Positions 5,742 to 6,365 of a DNA stretch of 6,365 nt are shown here, in pieces. Source of the DNA: Oscillospiraceae bacterium. Its GTDB lineage: Bacteria; Bacillota; Clostridia; Oscillospirales; Acutalibacteraceae. Within the stretch, counting starts at the first letter, position 1. Every line of letters starts with the position of its first letter. The stretch spans positions 1 through 6,365 of the forward strand of contig CACYHJ010000155.1 in NCBI GenBank assembly GCA_902774165.1, read 5' to 3'. The position numbers and the translations under genes are program-made. The notes below the pieces were generated by a model, which was given only the letters and a program-made list of their open reading frames with translations, was not told the DNA's origin and ran no database searches.

Positions 5742-5742
5742 C
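5722..5742. promoter_or_regulatory. Operator overlapping the XRE promoter
   Basis: GACTCTACT (5722-5730) and AGTAGAATC (5734-5742) are inverted repeats with eight of nine pairs matching around a CAT centre. In core terms this is CTCTAC-N5-GTAGA, the same geometry as the upstream site, and the CGACTCTAC half-site recurs exactly 34 bp apart (5687 and 5721). Its position from spacer to -10 is that of a repressor site. Autoregulation by the downstream XRE protein is the simplest reading, but is inference. Confidence 0.78.
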
Positions 5743-5769
5743 AAATTATCATCCCCGGGAGGAATCATC

Positions 5770-6102
5770 ATGGCAGAAAAAAGACTTGACAAAATGATCG
5801 CAAAAAACCTGATTTTATACCGGAAACTGCACGGTTTCACCCAGGCAGAGCTGGCGGAGGCCATCGGGTATTCCGACAAATCCGTTTCCAAATGGGAGCG
5901 GGGCGAGGGAACGCCGGACGTCTACACCCTGTATCAGCTCTCGGAGATCTACGGAGTCACTGTCTCGGAGCTGATCGGGCAGACCAAACGCAGCAAATCC
6001 ACCGCGGAAAAAATCAAAAACGCGGAGAAGGACCGCAGGAGCGTGGAAAAGGCAAAGAAAAAAGCGATCGAGCGGGCCGGGAAGCGGAGGAAAAAGGGAT
6101 AA
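5770..6102 (+). CDS. Small XRE/Cro-CI-family transcriptional regulator
   Basis: A 110-residue DNA-binding protein with one HTH_3-type helix-turn-helix domain (about 12-67). The motif is clear: TQAELAEAIG (24-33) as the first HTH helix and SDKSVSKWERG (35-45) as the recognition helix and following turn. There is no ligand-binding or protease domain. Instead the C terminus (about 72-110) is a highly basic, helical Lys/Arg/Glu-rich tail ending in KRRKKG, which could bind DNA non-specifically or mediate contacts. The start at 5770 is set by GGGAGG (5757-5762) 7 nt upstream; an in-frame ATG at 5707 would lie upstream of the promoter's -35 and is excluded. Control through the paired operators at 5680-5742 is likely, probably autoregulation. 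Candidate other targets are trhA (divergent) and the gene beginning at 6224. No terminator is seen after the stop, so read-through into the next gene is possible. Confidence 0.9.
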   Translation: MAEKRLDKMIAKNLILYRKLHGFTQAELAEAIGYSDKSVSKWERGEGTPDVYTLYQLSEIYGVTVSELIGQTKRSKSTAEKIKNAEKDRRSVEKAKKKAIERAGKRRKKG

Positions 6103-6121
6103 GGGATTATATAAAAAACTA

Positions 6122-6150
6122 TTGATTTCGGCGCGGACTTATGATTTAAT
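6122..6150 (+). promoter_or_regulatory. Candidate promoter for the gene starting at 6224
   Basis: TTGATT (6122-6127), a 17-nt spacer and TTTAAT (6145-6150), preceded by TGA as an extended -10. A separate perfect TATAAT at 6175-6180 has no usable -35. Either could drive the downstream gene from within the AT-rich 121-nt gap. No CTCTAC/GTAGAG operator copy is present here. Confidence 0.5.
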
Positions 6151-6223
6151 AGAGCGGAAATAGATTTTATTCAATATAATTTTACACAACCTATTATTCT
6201 GAGTCGGGAAGGGAGTTGCCGGG

Positions 6224-6365
6224 ATGGACATTCAACGATATATGACCCGCGGCGTTGCGCGGGTGGTGGCGGATTCGCTGCTTGCCACGGCGGGCAACCG
6301 GGAGGAACGCGCCTTTATGCTGCGGTTTGCCGCCGCGGCGCGGGCGGCGTCCGGAACGAGGCGCG
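6224..6365 (+). CDS. N-terminal fragment of a probable radical SAM protein (cut by window end)
   Basis: An open frame begins at ATG 6224 with GGGAG (6211-6215) 8 nt upstream, and runs off the window after 47 residues, so the product is 3'-partial here. The visible part starts MDIQRYMTRGV and continues with an Ala/Arg-rich helical segment (FMLRFAAAARAAS at about 31-43). From memory, this matches the N-terminal leader helix of radical SAM proteins common in gut Clostridia, where the CxxxCxxC cluster motif follows some residues later. That cysteine motif is not inside the window, so the family call rests on resemblance alone. It lies 121 nt after the XRE gene on the same strand with its own candidate promoter. 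Coding potential is good: high GC, strong ribosome site and no stop. Confidence 0.6.
   Translation, partial: MDIQRYMTRGVARVVADSLLATAGNREERAFMLRFAAAARAASGTRR

Noticed and set aside
5707..5769. ATG at 5707 as the start of the XRE regulator
   Set aside because: It would place the start codon upstream of the -35 of the gene's own promoter; ATG 5770 has a good ribosome site.

Overview
The window looks like a chromosomal segment of a Gram-positive, fairly GC-rich member of the Clostridia, possibly a gut Oscillospirales or Christensenellales relative. This is inferred from strong AGGAGG-type ribosome binding sites, consensus sigma-A promoters (TTGACA/TATAAT, often extended -10), U-run hairpin terminators, and the gene families present (DUF3267 zincin, PAQR/hemolysin III, a small XRE regulator, a radical-SAM-like N terminus). 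No rRNA, tRNA, CRISPR array, transposase or phage structural gene is visible. Species cannot be fixed from the sequence.

Layout from left to right. Positions 1-150 hold no gene but carry two adjacent palindromes, one a perfect 20-bp hairpin, just before a plus-strand membrane zincin of the DUF3267 family (151-732). A bidirectional terminator (812-858) separates it from a convergent, more AT-rich minus-strand gene (910-2022) for an unrecognised 370-residue protein with two N-terminal membrane helices and a glycine-zipper segment. Next, also on the minus strand, is a calcineurin-like metallophosphoesterase (2182-3033). A divergent promoter region (3034-3328) with near-consensus promoters in both directions drives this enzyme leftward and a two-gene plus-strand unit rightward: an unrecognised beta-rich 197-residue protein (3329-3922) and an endonuclease/exonuclease/phosphatase-fold enzyme (3986-4738). 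A second bidirectional terminator (4763-4797) separates that unit from a minus-strand PAQR/TrhA (hemolysin III) membrane protein (4811-5488).

The right end carries a 110-residue XRE-family regulator (5770-6102). Its consensus promoter is embedded in an array of CTCTAC-N5-GTAGA inverted repeats, strongly suggesting repression at this promoter, probably by the regulator itself. After a 121-nt gap with its own candidate promoter, the window ends inside a new gene (6224 onward) whose 47 visible residues resemble the N terminus of a radical SAM protein family.

Most genes look like independently expressed housekeeping or accessory functions. The points most worth following up are the operator array, the unrecognised 370-aa glycine-zipper membrane protein, and the divergent locus that pairs two unrelated metal-dependent phosphoesterase folds with an unknown beta-rich protein. 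I do not see a clear multi-gene defence or mobile system.
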